From: a virus
Reading direction: 5' to 3' (one strand)
Virus record (IMG/VR): IMGVR_UViG_3300010885_007319
Location: 1-45,270 of that record
Length of the DNA: 45,270 nt
Of the stretch, positions 1-6,790 are shown piece by piece. Each line of letters begins with the position of its first letter. Positions within the stretch are counted from its first letter, which is position 1. The notes under the pieces are model-generated. The model was not told the DNA's origin, made no database searches, and saw only the letters and a program-made list of their open reading frames with translations. A program made the position numbers and the translations under genes.

Positions 1-342
1 AAAGATGCACTTACTTTTTCAATTAGTGCCAAACTGCCGTCAAGTGGTGAGCCGTGGAAAGATGCTATCAAGCCAGAAGTGGTGTTGGCATACGAAGATG
101 TTGGACACGCATATCTTAAATTTGTTGTAGCAACAGAACAGGATATCGAAGATGCATTAAAGGCAATGCAACAATATCGAGATGCTGGATTCAAAGGCAA
201 CGTCTATTTAATGCCAGTTGGAGGTGTTGAAAGCGTATATAATGTTAATAACAAAACTGTTGCGTTGGCTGCAATGAAACACGGTCTCCGGTATAGTGAT
301 CGTTTGCAGGTGCCGCTTTTTAAAAACGAATGGGGTACCTAA
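1..342 (+). CDS. queE: 7-carboxy-7-deazaguanine synthase, C-terminal part (5' end outside window)
   Basis: QueE is a radical SAM enzyme that converts 6-carboxytetrahydropterin to 7-carboxy-7-deazaguanine (CDG), a precursor of preQ0 and queuosine. Only the last 113 residues are in the window; the frame is open from base 1, so the gene is cut by the window edge and not visibly broken. The call rests on the C-terminus: a VYLMPVGG segment, then GLRYSDRLQVPLFKNEWGT, which matches the typical QueE ending (RLHVxLWGNxWGT). The CxxxCxxC cluster motif would lie upstream and cannot be checked. In phages, preQ0-pathway genes are known to feed 7-deazaguanine modification of genomic DNA that protects it from restriction; that role here is inference, since no transglycosylase gene (dpdA type) is in the window. 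The next gene starts 1 base after the stop, so it is co-transcribed. Confidence 0.85.
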   Translation, partial: KDALTFSISAKLPSSGEPWKDAIKPEVVLAYEDVGHAYLKFVVATEQDIEDALKAMQQYRDAGFKGNVYLMPVGGVESVYNVNNKTVALAAMKHGLRYSDRLQVPLFKNEWGT

Positions 343-343
343 C

Positions 344-712
344 ATGAAACAGTTTATTAAAAATTTATTTGGCGTTAAACAACCAGTAGTTGAAGTTAAA
401 GAAGAAATTAAACAGCTCACACCAAAAGAGCAAGCAACTGCAAATAAAGAACCTTGGGTAGCGGTACTAGATACTCACGTTAATAAAGACAATATTCGTA
501 ATGGATTTTTTGAACTTGATTGGAACGAGTATTTTGTGTTACAATTAAGAGCGTCCGGATACAATGGTGAAACTGATGAAGCTATTGTAGATCAATGGTT
601 CTCCGAACTATGTCGCAACGTTGGTGCAGAAAATGGTGTCAATATGGAGCGTAGAGGGGCCGGATATATCAACGTAAATAGTTTAGGTAACGGAAAGACT
701 GAGGTTTTTTAA
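344..712 (+). CDS. Conserved T4-like phage hypothetical protein (122 aa)
   Basis: The product is 122 residues. I started it at ATG 344, just after the queE stop, rather than at an upstream in-frame codon that lies deep inside queE. It has a basic N-terminus (MKQFIKNLF), a Lys/Glu-rich linker to about residue 37, and a globular part with the conserved-looking stretches GFFELDWNEYFV and DQWFSELCRNV. From memory, proteins with this FELDW...DQWF.xxCRNV pattern are common in T4-like cyanophages, without known function. The stop overlaps the start of the RNase H gene (TAATG), indicating translational coupling. No catalytic motif, signal peptide or membrane segment is visible. Confidence 0.8.
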   Translation: MKQFIKNLFGVKQPVVEVKEEIKQLTPKEQATANKEPWVAVLDTHVNKDNIRNGFFELDWNEYFVLQLRASGYNGETDEAIVDQWFSELCRNVGAENGVNMERRGAGYINVNSLGNGKTEVF

Positions 713-1704
713 TGTCAAAGACATATATTCTGGTAGACACAGCTAATACATTTTTTAGAGCCAGACATGTCATCCGTGGCAGTTTGGAAGATAAAGTTGG
801 TATGAGCTTGCAAACAGTGTTTATGAGTGTGCGCAAAGCATGGCGTGACTTTAAAGGGGACCACGTCATCTTCTTCTTGGAGGGACGTAGCTGGCGCAAA
901 GACTTTTATGCTCCTTACAAGCGTCAACGTACAGAAGCCCGTGCGGCACAGAGTCCACGTGAGCAAGAAGAAGATCGAGTATTTTGGGAAACATTTGATC
1001 AATTCAAAGACTTTATTACTGCAAAGACCAATGCCACAGTGCTGCAACATAAACAGCTCGAAGCAGATGATCTAATTGCAGGTTGGATACAAAGTCACCC
1101 AGAAGACACCCACGTGATTATTTCGACAGATGGCGACTTTGCACAATTGATTGCGCCCAACGTAAAACAATACAATGGTGTAATGCAGATTACAACAACA
1201 CACCAAGGATACTTTGATGAAAAAGGCAAGTATGTGGTTGATAAGAAAACTGGATTGCCAAAAGGGCCACCAGAGCCAGAATGGTTGCTGTTCGAAAAGT
1301 GTATGCGTGGTGACCCATCAGACAACATCTTTAGTGCATATCCGGGAGTACGCGAGAAAGGCACAAAAAATAAAGTTGGTCTCCGTGATGCATTTGCTGA
1401 TCGTGATTCCAAAGGCTATTCTTGGAACAATCTCATGCTCCAACGTTGGACCGATCACGAAGGTGCAGAACATCGTGTGCTAGATGATTATACTCGCAAT
1501 GTAAAATTGTGCGACCTAACTGCACAGCCAGAAGACATTAAAGCACTTATGAAAGAAACAATTAAAACGGCAACTACATCTGATAAGAATATTTCACAAG
1601 TTGGTATCCGTTTGTTAAAACTTTGCTCAGAATTTGATCTGGTAAAAATTAGCGAGCAAATACAAAGTTACGCCGAACCGCTTAATGCAAGGTATTCACA
1701 ATGA
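712..1704 (+). CDS. rnh: Phage RNase H / 5'-3' flap exonuclease (FEN family)
   Basis: 330 residues, similar in size to T4 RNase H (305 aa). This nuclease removes RNA primers and flaps from lagging-strand fragments. The acidic metal-binding residues of the FEN/PIN family are in place: D9 in YILVDTAN, the EADDL motif at 117-121, the STDGDF motif (D140, D142), and GDPSDN (D201, D204), which precedes the helical DNA-binding part. A basic patch (YKRQRTEAR, 69-77) matches the clamp region. The start overlaps the stop of the preceding gene by one base and the end overlaps the next gene by ATGA, so it sits in a coupled operon with queE and small conserved genes. T4 RNase H is the nearest known relative by organisation; the assignment is firm at family level. 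Confidence 0.93.
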   Translation: MSKTYILVDTANTFFRARHVIRGSLEDKVGMSLQTVFMSVRKAWRDFKGDHVIFFLEGRSWRKDFYAPYKRQRTEARAAQSPREQEEDRVFWETFDQFKDFITAKTNATVLQHKQLEADDLIAGWIQSHPEDTHVIISTDGDFAQLIAPNVKQYNGVMQITTTHQGYFDEKGKYVVDKKTGLPKGPPEPEWLLFEKCMRGDPSDNIFSAYPGVREKGTKNKVGLRDAFADRDSKGYSWNNLMLQRWTDHEGAEHRVLDDYTRNVKLCDLTAQPEDIKALMKETIKTATTSDKNISQVGIRLLKLCSEFDLVKISEQIQSYAEPLNARYSQ

Positions 1705-2183
1705 ACTCAACAGCAAAAATTCTAGTACCAAATAAAGAATGGTTAGTTAAAGATAATGGTCATAAAATTGGATCAATTAGTAAATCTAAAAAGGGTTATT
1801 CTTTTTTAAAAAGCGGAAAGCAAATCAATTTTAAAAATTTAGCCGAACTTAAATCGCAAGTTGGTATTGTGGTATTTGAAGAAAATATTAAAAATATTCG
1901 TCCTGAAAAAACTGAAATTAAAAATTATGCCATATATGATTTTCCGTGCAGTTCAAAACCATACGATCCAGTTTACAATGTAAAAAAGAAATTACCTTTA
2001 TTTGCTAAAAGTGATAAGAGCAAAAGTCAGTATTGTGCAGGTTATTATATTATTCAATTTAAAAAAGGATGGGTTAAAAGTTTCTGTCCAAAATTAATTA
2101 CATTAGAACGATATCCATTTCACGGTCCTTTTAAAAAAGAATCTGAAATGAAGACAATGCTAAACGCAGCAAATAAATCATGA
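1701..2183 (+). CDS. Conserved hypothetical protein (160 aa)
   Basis: Starts in an ATGA overlap with the RNase H gene and ends in an ATGA overlap with the next gene. The product is 160 residues, Lys-rich and probably soluble. The N-terminal part looks like a small beta-domain (KEWLVKDNGHKIGSISK...). The C-terminal half has the segment AGYYIIQFKKGWVKSFCPK followed by ERYPFHGPFKKESEM; a similar pattern occurs, as I recall, in uncharacterised T4-like cyanophage proteins. No known catalytic motif is seen. The codon bias is more AT-rich than RNase H, as in other small genes of this cluster. Confidence 0.8.
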   Translation: MNSTAKILVPNKEWLVKDNGHKIGSISKSKKGYSFLKSGKQINFKNLAELKSQVGIVVFEENIKNIRPEKTEIKNYAIYDFPCSSKPYDPVYNVKKKLPLFAKSDKSKSQYCAGYYIIQFKKGWVKSFCPKLITLERYPFHGPFKKESEMKTMLNAANKS

Positions 2184-2401
2184 AACAATTAAACACATTA
2201 CCTATTGAAGAGTTCTTAGACAAGGCTAGAGTGGCCATTAAGAGTAATCAAAAAACTTTATCACTATCCATTAAAGAAGTAACTGATTTACAAAATAGTT
2301 TAAGTGTTGTAATGACACGATTAACTGGAGAATTAGATAAAATTGCTACAACTACTTCTGCAGAACCAGTAACTATCAGCATGGATGGTGGTAAATTTTA
2401 A
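2180..2401 (+). CDS. Small hypothetical protein, helical (73 aa)
   Basis: 73 residues starting in an ATGA overlap with the upstream gene. The middle (residues about 10-60) reads as amphipathic helix with heptad-like leucines (LSLSIKEVTDLQNSLSVVMTRLTGELDKI), so a short coiled coil is likely. The last residues (TISMDGGKF) resemble the C-terminal tail of other small phage proteins but are not diagnostic. Function unknown. Its stop codon lies two bases before the left arm of the inverted repeat that brackets the next start codon. Confidence 0.72.
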   Translation: MKQLNTLPIEEFLDKARVAIKSNQKTLSLSIKEVTDLQNSLSVVMTRLTGELDKIATTTSAEPVTISMDGGKF

Positions 2402-2402
2402 C

Positions 2403-2458
2403 TAGGCCTGCTAAATATATACGCACTTTTTGGAGAACGTATTAAATGAGCAGGCCTA
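2403..2458 (+). promoter_or_regulatory. Inverted repeat bracketing RBS and start codon of the 2446 gene
   Basis: TAGGCCTGCT at 2403-2412 and its exact reverse complement AGCAGGCCTA at 2449-2458 form a 10-bp perfect stem with a 36-base loop. The loop carries the ribosome-binding site (GGAG, 2432-2435) and the ATG at 2446-2448; the right arm is codons 2-5. A transcript reading through from upstream would put the start codon at the base of this hairpin. Seen directly in sequence; the regulatory role is inferred by analogy with T4 genes such as e and soc. Confidence 0.6.
2411..2418 (+). promoter_or_regulatory. Possible late promoter (CTAAATAT) inside the hairpin
   Basis: CTAAATAT, a partial match to the T4 late consensus TATAAATA (core TAAATA kept), lies at the start of the hairpin loop. 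Transcription from it would begin near 2424, after the left arm, so late mRNA would lack the hairpin and keep the GGAG site. The match is imperfect and could be chance in AT-rich DNA. Confidence 0.35.
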
Positions 2459-2745
2459 AACCGAAGATACTTTTAGAAATTACTAATAAAAAAACTTATA
2501 AAACAGATCAAGTTTTAGAAGCCGATGCTATTTGGGCTATTTTTTATCAGGACAAACCTATCAATTTAAAAACTGGCAGTATTGTGGCACAGCAATTAGG
2601 TCCAAAATATAAAAAAGTTAGTTTTTCAAACTCGGGCCATGCTATTAATCTTGCTGAAAAACTTAATAAAATGTTTAATACCAACGAGTTTTCCGTTTAT
2701 AAACTGACTACAGGTGAAAAGTTGTCAGATGAATCAAAAAATTGA
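2446..2745 (+). CDS. Conserved hypothetical protein (99 aa)
   Basis: 99 residues. ATG 2446 follows a good ribosome-binding site (TTTGGAGAA, 11 bases upstream of ATG). The sequence carries a KPINLKTG...GPKYKKVSFSNSGHAINLAEKLNKMFNT pattern, which I recall from uncharacterised T4-like cyanophage proteins. It is basic and probably a small soluble alpha/beta protein. The start lies in the loop of the 2403-2458 inverted repeat, so translation may be switched between early and late infection. The 3' end overlaps the next gene by 17 bases. No function can be assigned. Confidence 0.78.
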   Translation: MSRPKPKILLEITNKKTYKTDQVLEADAIWAIFYQDKPINLKTGSIVAQQLGPKYKKVSFSNSGHAINLAEKLNKMFNTNEFSVYKLTTGEKLSDESKN

Positions 2746-3106
2746 AATTACCAAATACGTAGCAGGCCAAACTGGCCTTGCCACTGACGAAAAATCTGTT
2801 AGAAAATTTGTTGCAGAATGGTGGCAAAATCCTAGACCAAAAGAAAAAGGAGGATTAAAACTAACAGAAGAGGGCTTTGCTCGTCTTACTACACAGTTCA
2901 AACCCCATAGAGTCAAATTTGATCAACCTGTAGAATATACAAATCAATTAATACTTAGATTGGATAACTTTATTGAATGCCCATGGTTTGTATCTAAAAA
3001 AGAAATATTTGTGTTCAACGATAAAATGGCTGTGCAATTAGTGTTGTTTTCTGGCAACATTGTAAAATTTAGCACCGCAAAAGCAAAAAGTCTAAAATCC
3101 GCTTGA
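2729..3106 (+). CDS. Conserved hypothetical protein (125 aa)
   Basis: 125 residues from ATG 2729; a GTG at 2714 would add five residues (MKSCQ) and cannot be excluded. The protein shows EWWQNPRPKEKGGLKLTEEGF, then a C-terminal half with LDNFIECPWFVSKKEIFVFNDKMAVQLVLFSGNIVKF. From memory this WW.NPR / CPWF / EKMAxQLxLFSG pattern marks a conserved T4-like marine phage family of unknown role. The TGA stop (3104-3106) lies inside the -35 hexamer of the promoter for the ATPase gene, so it is the last gene of the first cluster, although read-through is likely because no terminator is seen. Confidence 0.78.
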   Translation: MNQKIEITKYVAGQTGLATDEKSVRKFVAEWWQNPRPKEKGGLKLTEEGFARLTTQFKPHRVKFDQPVEYTNQLILRLDNFIECPWFVSKKEIFVFNDKMAVQLVLFSGNIVKFSTAKAKSLKSA

Positions 3107-3131
3107 CATAGACACCAATTCCGTGTATAAT
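3103..3131 (+). promoter_or_regulatory. Consensus sigma70-type promoter
   Basis: TTGACA (3103-3108), 17-base spacer, TATAAT (3126-3131): a perfect match to the bacterial housekeeping consensus. It lies 62 bases upstream of the MoxR-like ATPase start. The -35 box overlaps the stop codon of the preceding gene. This suggests early transcription by unmodified host polymerase. Confidence 0.85.
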
Positions 3132-3193
3132 TAACACATACTGAAGCACAGTGCAATCAGTAGTTAAATTAACCCAAACACTGAAAGTTTAAA

Positions 3194-4273
3194 ATGGCAG
3201 AGCAAATTTCCGCAAATCGTACAGTTACACCTAACGAAGCCAAGCGCTCAATTCGTAAGTGTATTAAAATTCAACGTCCTGTGTTTATGTGGGGCCCCCC
3301 TGGTATTGGTAAATCCGATATTGTTAAACAACTTGGTGATGAACAAGGCCGCGAAGTTATCGACGTTCGATTGTCGCTATGGGAACCCACTGACATTAAA
3401 GGTATCCCTTATTACAATAGTACAGAAAATACTATGACTTGGGCTCCACCTGCAGAACTGCCTACAGATCCTAATTCTACCGCAATCTTGTTCTTAGACG
3501 AATTGAATAGCGCGGCTCCTGCTACACAGGCGGCGGCTTTCCAATTGGTTCTTAACCGTCGTGTCGGTACTTATGTATTGCCAAAAGGTGTTGCTATTGT
3601 TGCCGCCGGTAACCGTGAAACTGATAAAGGTGTTACGTATCGTATGCCTGCTCCATTGGCTAACCGCTTTGTTCACTTGGAATTGAAAACCGATTACGAA
3701 GATTGGTTGAACTGGGCCACTGCAAACCGTATTCACGAACAGGTGGTAGGCTATGTCGGTTTTGCTAAACAGGACCTGTATGACTTTGATCCAAAGTCCA
3801 GCTCACGTGCATTTGCTACTCCCCGTAGCTGGTCATTTGTTAGCGAATTGTTGACAGATGACGATTTGGATGAAGGCACATTGACTGATTTGGTCGCAGG
3901 TGCAGTCGGAGAAGGATTGGCATGTAAGTTCATGGCACACCGTAAAGTGGCAAAACAGATGCCTAAGCCAGAAGATATCTTAAGTGGGAAAGTTAAGAAG
4001 TCCGATATCAAAGAGATCTCTGCAATGTATTCTTTGACGGTGTCATTGTGCTACGAACTCCAAAGTGCTGATCAGAAGAAGATCAAAGGTTGGGATGCTA
4101 TGGCTGACAATTTCTTTGGTTTTATGATGGACAATTTCCCAACTGAATTGGTTGTAATGGGTGCAAAGGTAGCATTAACAAATTATCAACTGCCATTCGA
4201 TGCCAGTAAAATGCAGAACTTTGATCGGTTCCATGCAAAATATGGCAAGTACATTATCCAGGCAATGGAATAA
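3194..4273 (+). CDS. MoxR-type AAA+ ATPase
   Basis: 359 residues. Walker A is GPPGIGKS (34-41), Walker B is ILFLDE (98-103), sensor 1 is AAGN (137-140), and an arginine-bearing PLANRF follows at 154-159. This arrangement (Walker B followed by LNSAAPATQAAAFQLVLNRR) fits the MoxR/RavA branch of AAA+ proteins, which act as chaperones or remodelling ATPases, commonly with a VWA-domain partner. Such a partner is the next gene (4353). The pair is separated by a terminator and a second promoter, so each may be controlled alone. The target in the phage is unknown; capsid or tail remodelling, metal insertion or host takeover are all possible. Start chosen at ATG 3194, which begins the only long frame after the promoter; the upstream SD is weak (TGAAAG). 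Confidence 0.9.
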   Translation: MAEQISANRTVTPNEAKRSIRKCIKIQRPVFMWGPPGIGKSDIVKQLGDEQGREVIDVRLSLWEPTDIKGIPYYNSTENTMTWAPPAELPTDPNSTAILFLDELNSAAPATQAAAFQLVLNRRVGTYVLPKGVAIVAAGNRETDKGVTYRMPAPLANRFVHLELKTDYEDWLNWATANRIHEQVVGYVGFAKQDLYDFDPKSSSRAFATPRSWSFVSELLTDDDLDEGTLTDLVAGAVGEGLACKFMAHRKVAKQMPKPEDILSGKVKKSDIKEISAMYSLTVSLCYELQSADQKKIKGWDAMADNFFGFMMDNFPTELVVMGAKVALTNYQLPFDASKMQNFDRFHAKYGKYIIQAME

Positions 4274-4277
4274 AATT

Positions 4278-4297
4278 GGCCCGTAAGGGCCTTTTTT
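4278..4297 (+). terminator. Rho-independent terminator after the MoxR-like gene
   Basis: GGCCC, loop GTAA, GGGCC, then six T (4292-4297). It sits 4 bases after the stop codon of the ATPase gene. The stem is short but GC-only and is followed directly by the T tract, so it is a standard intrinsic terminator. Confidence 0.8.
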
Positions 4298-4299
4298 AC

Positions 4300-4328
4300 T
4301 TGCTCTTTTGACAAATTCAATGTATAAT
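4300..4328 (+). promoter_or_regulatory. Sigma70-type promoter for the VWA gene
   Basis: TATAAT at 4323-4328 with TTGCTC at 4300-4305 (17-base spacer), 24 bases before the VWA start codon. A full TTGACA also lies at 4308-4313, but it is only 9 bases from this TATAAT; it could pair with TATACA at 4330-4335 (16-base spacer) as a second promoter. Either way transcription restarts after the terminator at 4278-4297. Confidence 0.65.
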
Positions 4329-4352
4329 ATATACATACTAGTAAGGACTGTT

Positions 4353-5609
4353 ATGACATCTGTAATGAAAACCGAAAAAATTAAGAAACCTGTTCCTACC
4401 AAAGAGTATACGCAGGCAGAAAAAAATAAGATTGTTGAAAAACTAGTCACAGCCCGTATTGGTTTGCTATTGCGTCATCCATTCTTTGGCAACCTTGCTA
4501 CACGTATGAAGTTGATTGATGCCAGTGACTGGTGTGCTACATTGGCCACAGATGGTCGTAACTTCTATTACAATAACGACTTTGTAAATAAACTTAAACC
4601 GAAAGAAGCAGAGTTTGGTTTTGCACACGAAGTTCTCCACAATGTATTTGATCATATGGGTCGTCGTGATCATCGTGATCCTGTGTTATCAAACATTGCA
4701 GCAGACTATGCCGCTAATCAAATTCTTAAAGATGAGCGCATTGGTGAAATTCCTACATTCATTAAGATTTTTCAAGATAACAAATATCGCGGCATGAGCT
4801 ATGAACAGATCTATGATGACATTTATGAAAAAGCTGATAAAATTGACATTGGTTCTCTAGGCGAGCTGTTGGACGAACACTTGGATGGCGACGACGAAGG
4901 TGACGGAGAAGGAGAAGACGGTGACCAAGAAGGTAAAGGCAAGCGTCCAAAATTGACCGCTGAAGAAAAGAAAGCCATCCGCGATGAGATCAAAGAAGCC
5001 ATGGTAGCGGCTGCACAGGCAGCAGGTGCTGGCAAAGTCCCTGCAGGTATCCAACGTATGATCAGTTCGTTTACTGAACCTAAAATGGACTGGCGCCAGA
5101 TGTTGCGTATGAATATTCAAAGTATTCTTAAGAGCAATTTTAGCTTTAGTCGTCCTAACCGCAAGAGTCAACACTGCGGCGCTATCTTGCCAGGCATGAT
5201 GAACGAAGAAACTATCGATGTGTCCGTAGCAATTGACATGTCTGGTTCTATTAGCGACAAAATGGCCATGGACTTCCTAAGTGAAGTCAAGGGCATTATG
5301 GACGAATATCAAGATTTTAAACTGGACTTGTGGACATTTGATACCCAAGTGTATGGCTATCAACGTTTTACCGGAGATACTGCTGATGAGATCTTGTCTT
5401 ACAAATGCCAAGGCGGTGGCGGTACTGATTTTGATGTAAACTACGAGTTTATGAAGAATGAAGGTATTGAGCCAAAACGATTTATTATGTTTACAGATGG
5501 ATACCCTTGCGGCAGTTGGGGCGATGAGAATTATTGCGAAAGTCTGTTTATTATCCATGGCAACGATTCTATCATTTCTCCCTTCGGCCAGACTGCGCAT
5601 TATAAATAA
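4353..5609 (+). CDS. VWA-domain protein with HExxH metallopeptidase-like N-terminus (DUF2201/VWA-like)
   Basis: 418 residues from ATG 4353, which has TAAGGA six bases upstream; earlier in-frame codons lie in the promoter. N-terminal domain: HEVLH (92-96) in the context GFAHEVLHNVFDHMGRR, with a downstream NIAADYAANQIL, as in the putative metallopeptidase domain paired with VWA-like domains. Residues 176-192 form an Asp/Glu/Gly linker. The C-terminal VWA domain has the MIDAS motif DMSGS (295-299), GGGTDF (356-360) and TDG (381-383), so metal-dependent ligand binding is expected. It is the natural partner of the MoxR ATPase upstream. Whether HExxH is an active protease or only structural cannot be judged. 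The role in infection is unknown. Confidence 0.88.
   Translation: MTSVMKTEKIKKPVPTKEYTQAEKNKIVEKLVTARIGLLLRHPFFGNLATRMKLIDASDWCATLATDGRNFYYNNDFVNKLKPKEAEFGFAHEVLHNVFDHMGRRDHRDPVLSNIAADYAANQILKDERIGEIPTFIKIFQDNKYRGMSYEQIYDDIYEKADKIDIGSLGELLDEHLDGDDEGDGEGEDGDQEGKGKRPKLTAEEKKAIRDEIKEAMVAAAQAAGAGKVPAGIQRMISSFTEPKMDWRQMLRMNIQSILKSNFSFSRPNRKSQHCGAILPGMMNEETIDVSVAIDMSGSISDKMAMDFLSEVKGIMDEYQDFKLDLWTFDTQVYGYQRFTGDTADEILSYKCQGGGGTDFDVNYEFMKNEGIEPKRFIMFTDGYPCGSWGDENYCESLFIIHGNDSIISPFGQTAHYK
5601..5608 (+). promoter_or_regulatory. TATAAATA late-promoter match at the VWA gene end
   Basis: An exact TATAAATA covers the last codons of the VWA gene. It lies only 12 bases before the ATG at 5621, so a transcript starting about 6 bases after the box would have almost no leader. 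It may drive the cluster at 5919 and beyond, or be a chance product of the Tyr-Lys-stop codons. Confidence 0.4.
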
Positions 5610-5620
5610 GTAGGTACTTA

Positions 5621-5917
5621 ATGTCGTTAAGCAGAGGTGAAATTAATCCATTAAGTGTACTGAAGATGAGGAAATTAAACTTTATCCCGGAACACTTTAC
5701 AAAAATTTCAGTAGATACGTTTATTGATATCAAACTTCTTGATCACTGGATCGGCTATAACTTAAATAGCAGGTATGGGATAAAGAAGAAAATAACGCTA
5801 GACCATAATAAAAAAATGGTCGACGTTATTGAGATAGGCATGGAAGACCCCAGGGAAGTCACTATGCTAACATTAGGTTGTCCCCACATACATAAAAATA
5901 AAAAGGATATATTTTAA
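5621..5917 (+). CDS. Hypothetical protein (98 aa)
   Basis: 98 residues, basic, begins 11 bases after the VWA stop, so it probably shares that transcript. The sequence (MSLSRGEINPLSVLKMRKLNF..., then DVIEIGMEDPREVTMLTLGCPHIHK) has no motif that I recognise. The C-terminal CPHIHKNKK has one Cys and two His, too little for a zinc site alone. The gene stops one base before the next start. I can give no function. Confidence 0.65.
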   Translation: MSLSRGEINPLSVLKMRKLNFIPEHFTKISVDTFIDIKLLDHWIGYNLNSRYGIKKKITLDHNKKMVDVIEIGMEDPREVTMLTLGCPHIHKNKKDIF

Positions 5918-5918
5918 A

Positions 5919-6200
5919 ATGGAAAATACAAAAGCTCAAGTAGCAAGTACAGAAGGCATCGGCGGAGCAGCGCCTGCTGCGGCTCAACCAGAATTGAGCA
6001 TTAGCGATTTGCAAAATCTTCGCGCATTGGTAGAAACTGCGGTTCGTCGTGGTGCATTTCAAGCCAACGAAATGACTGCGGTTGGTTCAGTGTTTGACCG
6101 TCTCAATAACTTCTTAATTGCAATCGTACCAAAAGAAGAAGCTCCTGCTGTAGAAACTGCTGCTATGGAAGTCCCCGCAGAAGAAGCCGTAGCAGAATAA
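5919..6200 (+). CDS. Conserved small acidic T4-like protein (93 aa)
   Basis: 93 residues. The core (residues about 26-68) reads SISDLQNLRALVETAVRRGAFQANEMTAVGSVFDRLNNFL, a pattern I recall from uncharacterised T4-like cyanophage proteins; it is probably a two-helix unit. Both ends are low complexity: Ala/Gly/Pro-rich at the N-terminus and a Glu/Ala/Val tail (EEAPAVETAAMEVPAEEAVAE). The ribosome-binding site AAAGGA lies 12 bases upstream of the ATG. Location between the VWA gene and thyA suggests membership of a middle-gene cluster. Function unknown. Confidence 0.75.
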   Translation: MENTKAQVASTEGIGGAAPAAAQPELSISDLQNLRALVETAVRRGAFQANEMTAVGSVFDRLNNFLIAIVPKEEAPAVETAAMEVPAEEAVAE

Positions 6201-6217
6201 TTCAAACTGGAAAAAAT

Positions 6218-6790
6218 ATGAAGCACGTAGGAAAAATGAAAAACAACGGCGCCAAAGTTGTTGTAGCCTACCGTACCTTGCCCGGAGATGCCTATAACGC
6301 ACTAGTTGTAGGCACCGGAAATCTAGGAGATAGTTATCATGACTCTTTGATGAGTTTGGTACAAGGTCTGGATGCACAGCAAGCTAACGAGTTAGCAGAT
6401 TTGTTATCTGTAAGAAAATTTACAGACGGCAGTAATATGCTCCAGTGGTTACATGCTAACGGACACCTTAAAAAAGTTCCAACATCCGGCGTGTTAATGA
6501 CTCCAACTCCACAATCTAGTGTATCATTAGACGAACTTAACCAAATTATTGCAGAACAAAAAGGCGTAAGTCTTGATGATCTGGCAATTACAGATGGTAA
6601 AATTCCTAATCCCAAAAAATCAAAACCGCTTGAACCAGTTGCCGAAGAACCAACTGCTAATTTAACACCAACTGAGTTGAGATCACGTGCTGATGCCTTG
6701 TTTAAACAAGCTCAGCAATTGCGTAAAAAAGCAGACGAGATTGATCCTCCTAAGAGTAAAAAGAAATCTGTAGCTGTTGAAGTTGAATGA
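6218..6790 (+). CDS. Conserved T4-like phage hypothetical protein (190 aa)
   Basis: 190 residues; GGAA lies 10 bases upstream of the ATG. The N-terminal domain (1 to about 130) begins MKHVGKMKNNGAKVVVAYRTLPGDAYNALVV and continues with YHDSLMSLV, SNMLQWLHANGHLKKVP and LMTPTP, then LDELNQIIAEQKGVSLDDLA. I recall near-identical architecture in T4-like cyanophage proteins of unknown function. The C-terminal 60 residues are a charged Lys/Glu/Ala tail with helical character (TPTELRSRADALFKQAQQLRKKADEI) and a basic end. The stop overlaps the thyA start by ATGA, so thymidylate synthase is translationally coupled to it. Confidence 0.82.
   Translation: MKHVGKMKNNGAKVVVAYRTLPGDAYNALVVGTGNLGDSYHDSLMSLVQGLDAQQANELADLLSVRKFTDGSNMLQWLHANGHLKKVPTSGVLMTPTPQSSVSLDELNQIIAEQKGVSLDDLAITDGKIPNPKKSKPLEPVAEEPTANLTPTELRSRADALFKQAQQLRKKADEIDPPKSKKKSVAVEVE

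Noticed and set aside
4308-4328. TTGACA (4308) with TATAAT (4323) as one promoter
   Set aside because: The spacer is only 9 bases. TTGCTC at 4300 with 17 bases, or TTGACA with TATACA at 4330, are the workable pairs.
4308-4352. Earlier start of the VWA gene at 4308
   Set aside because: This start lies within the promoter and has no ribosome-binding site; ATG 4353 has TAAGGA at proper distance.
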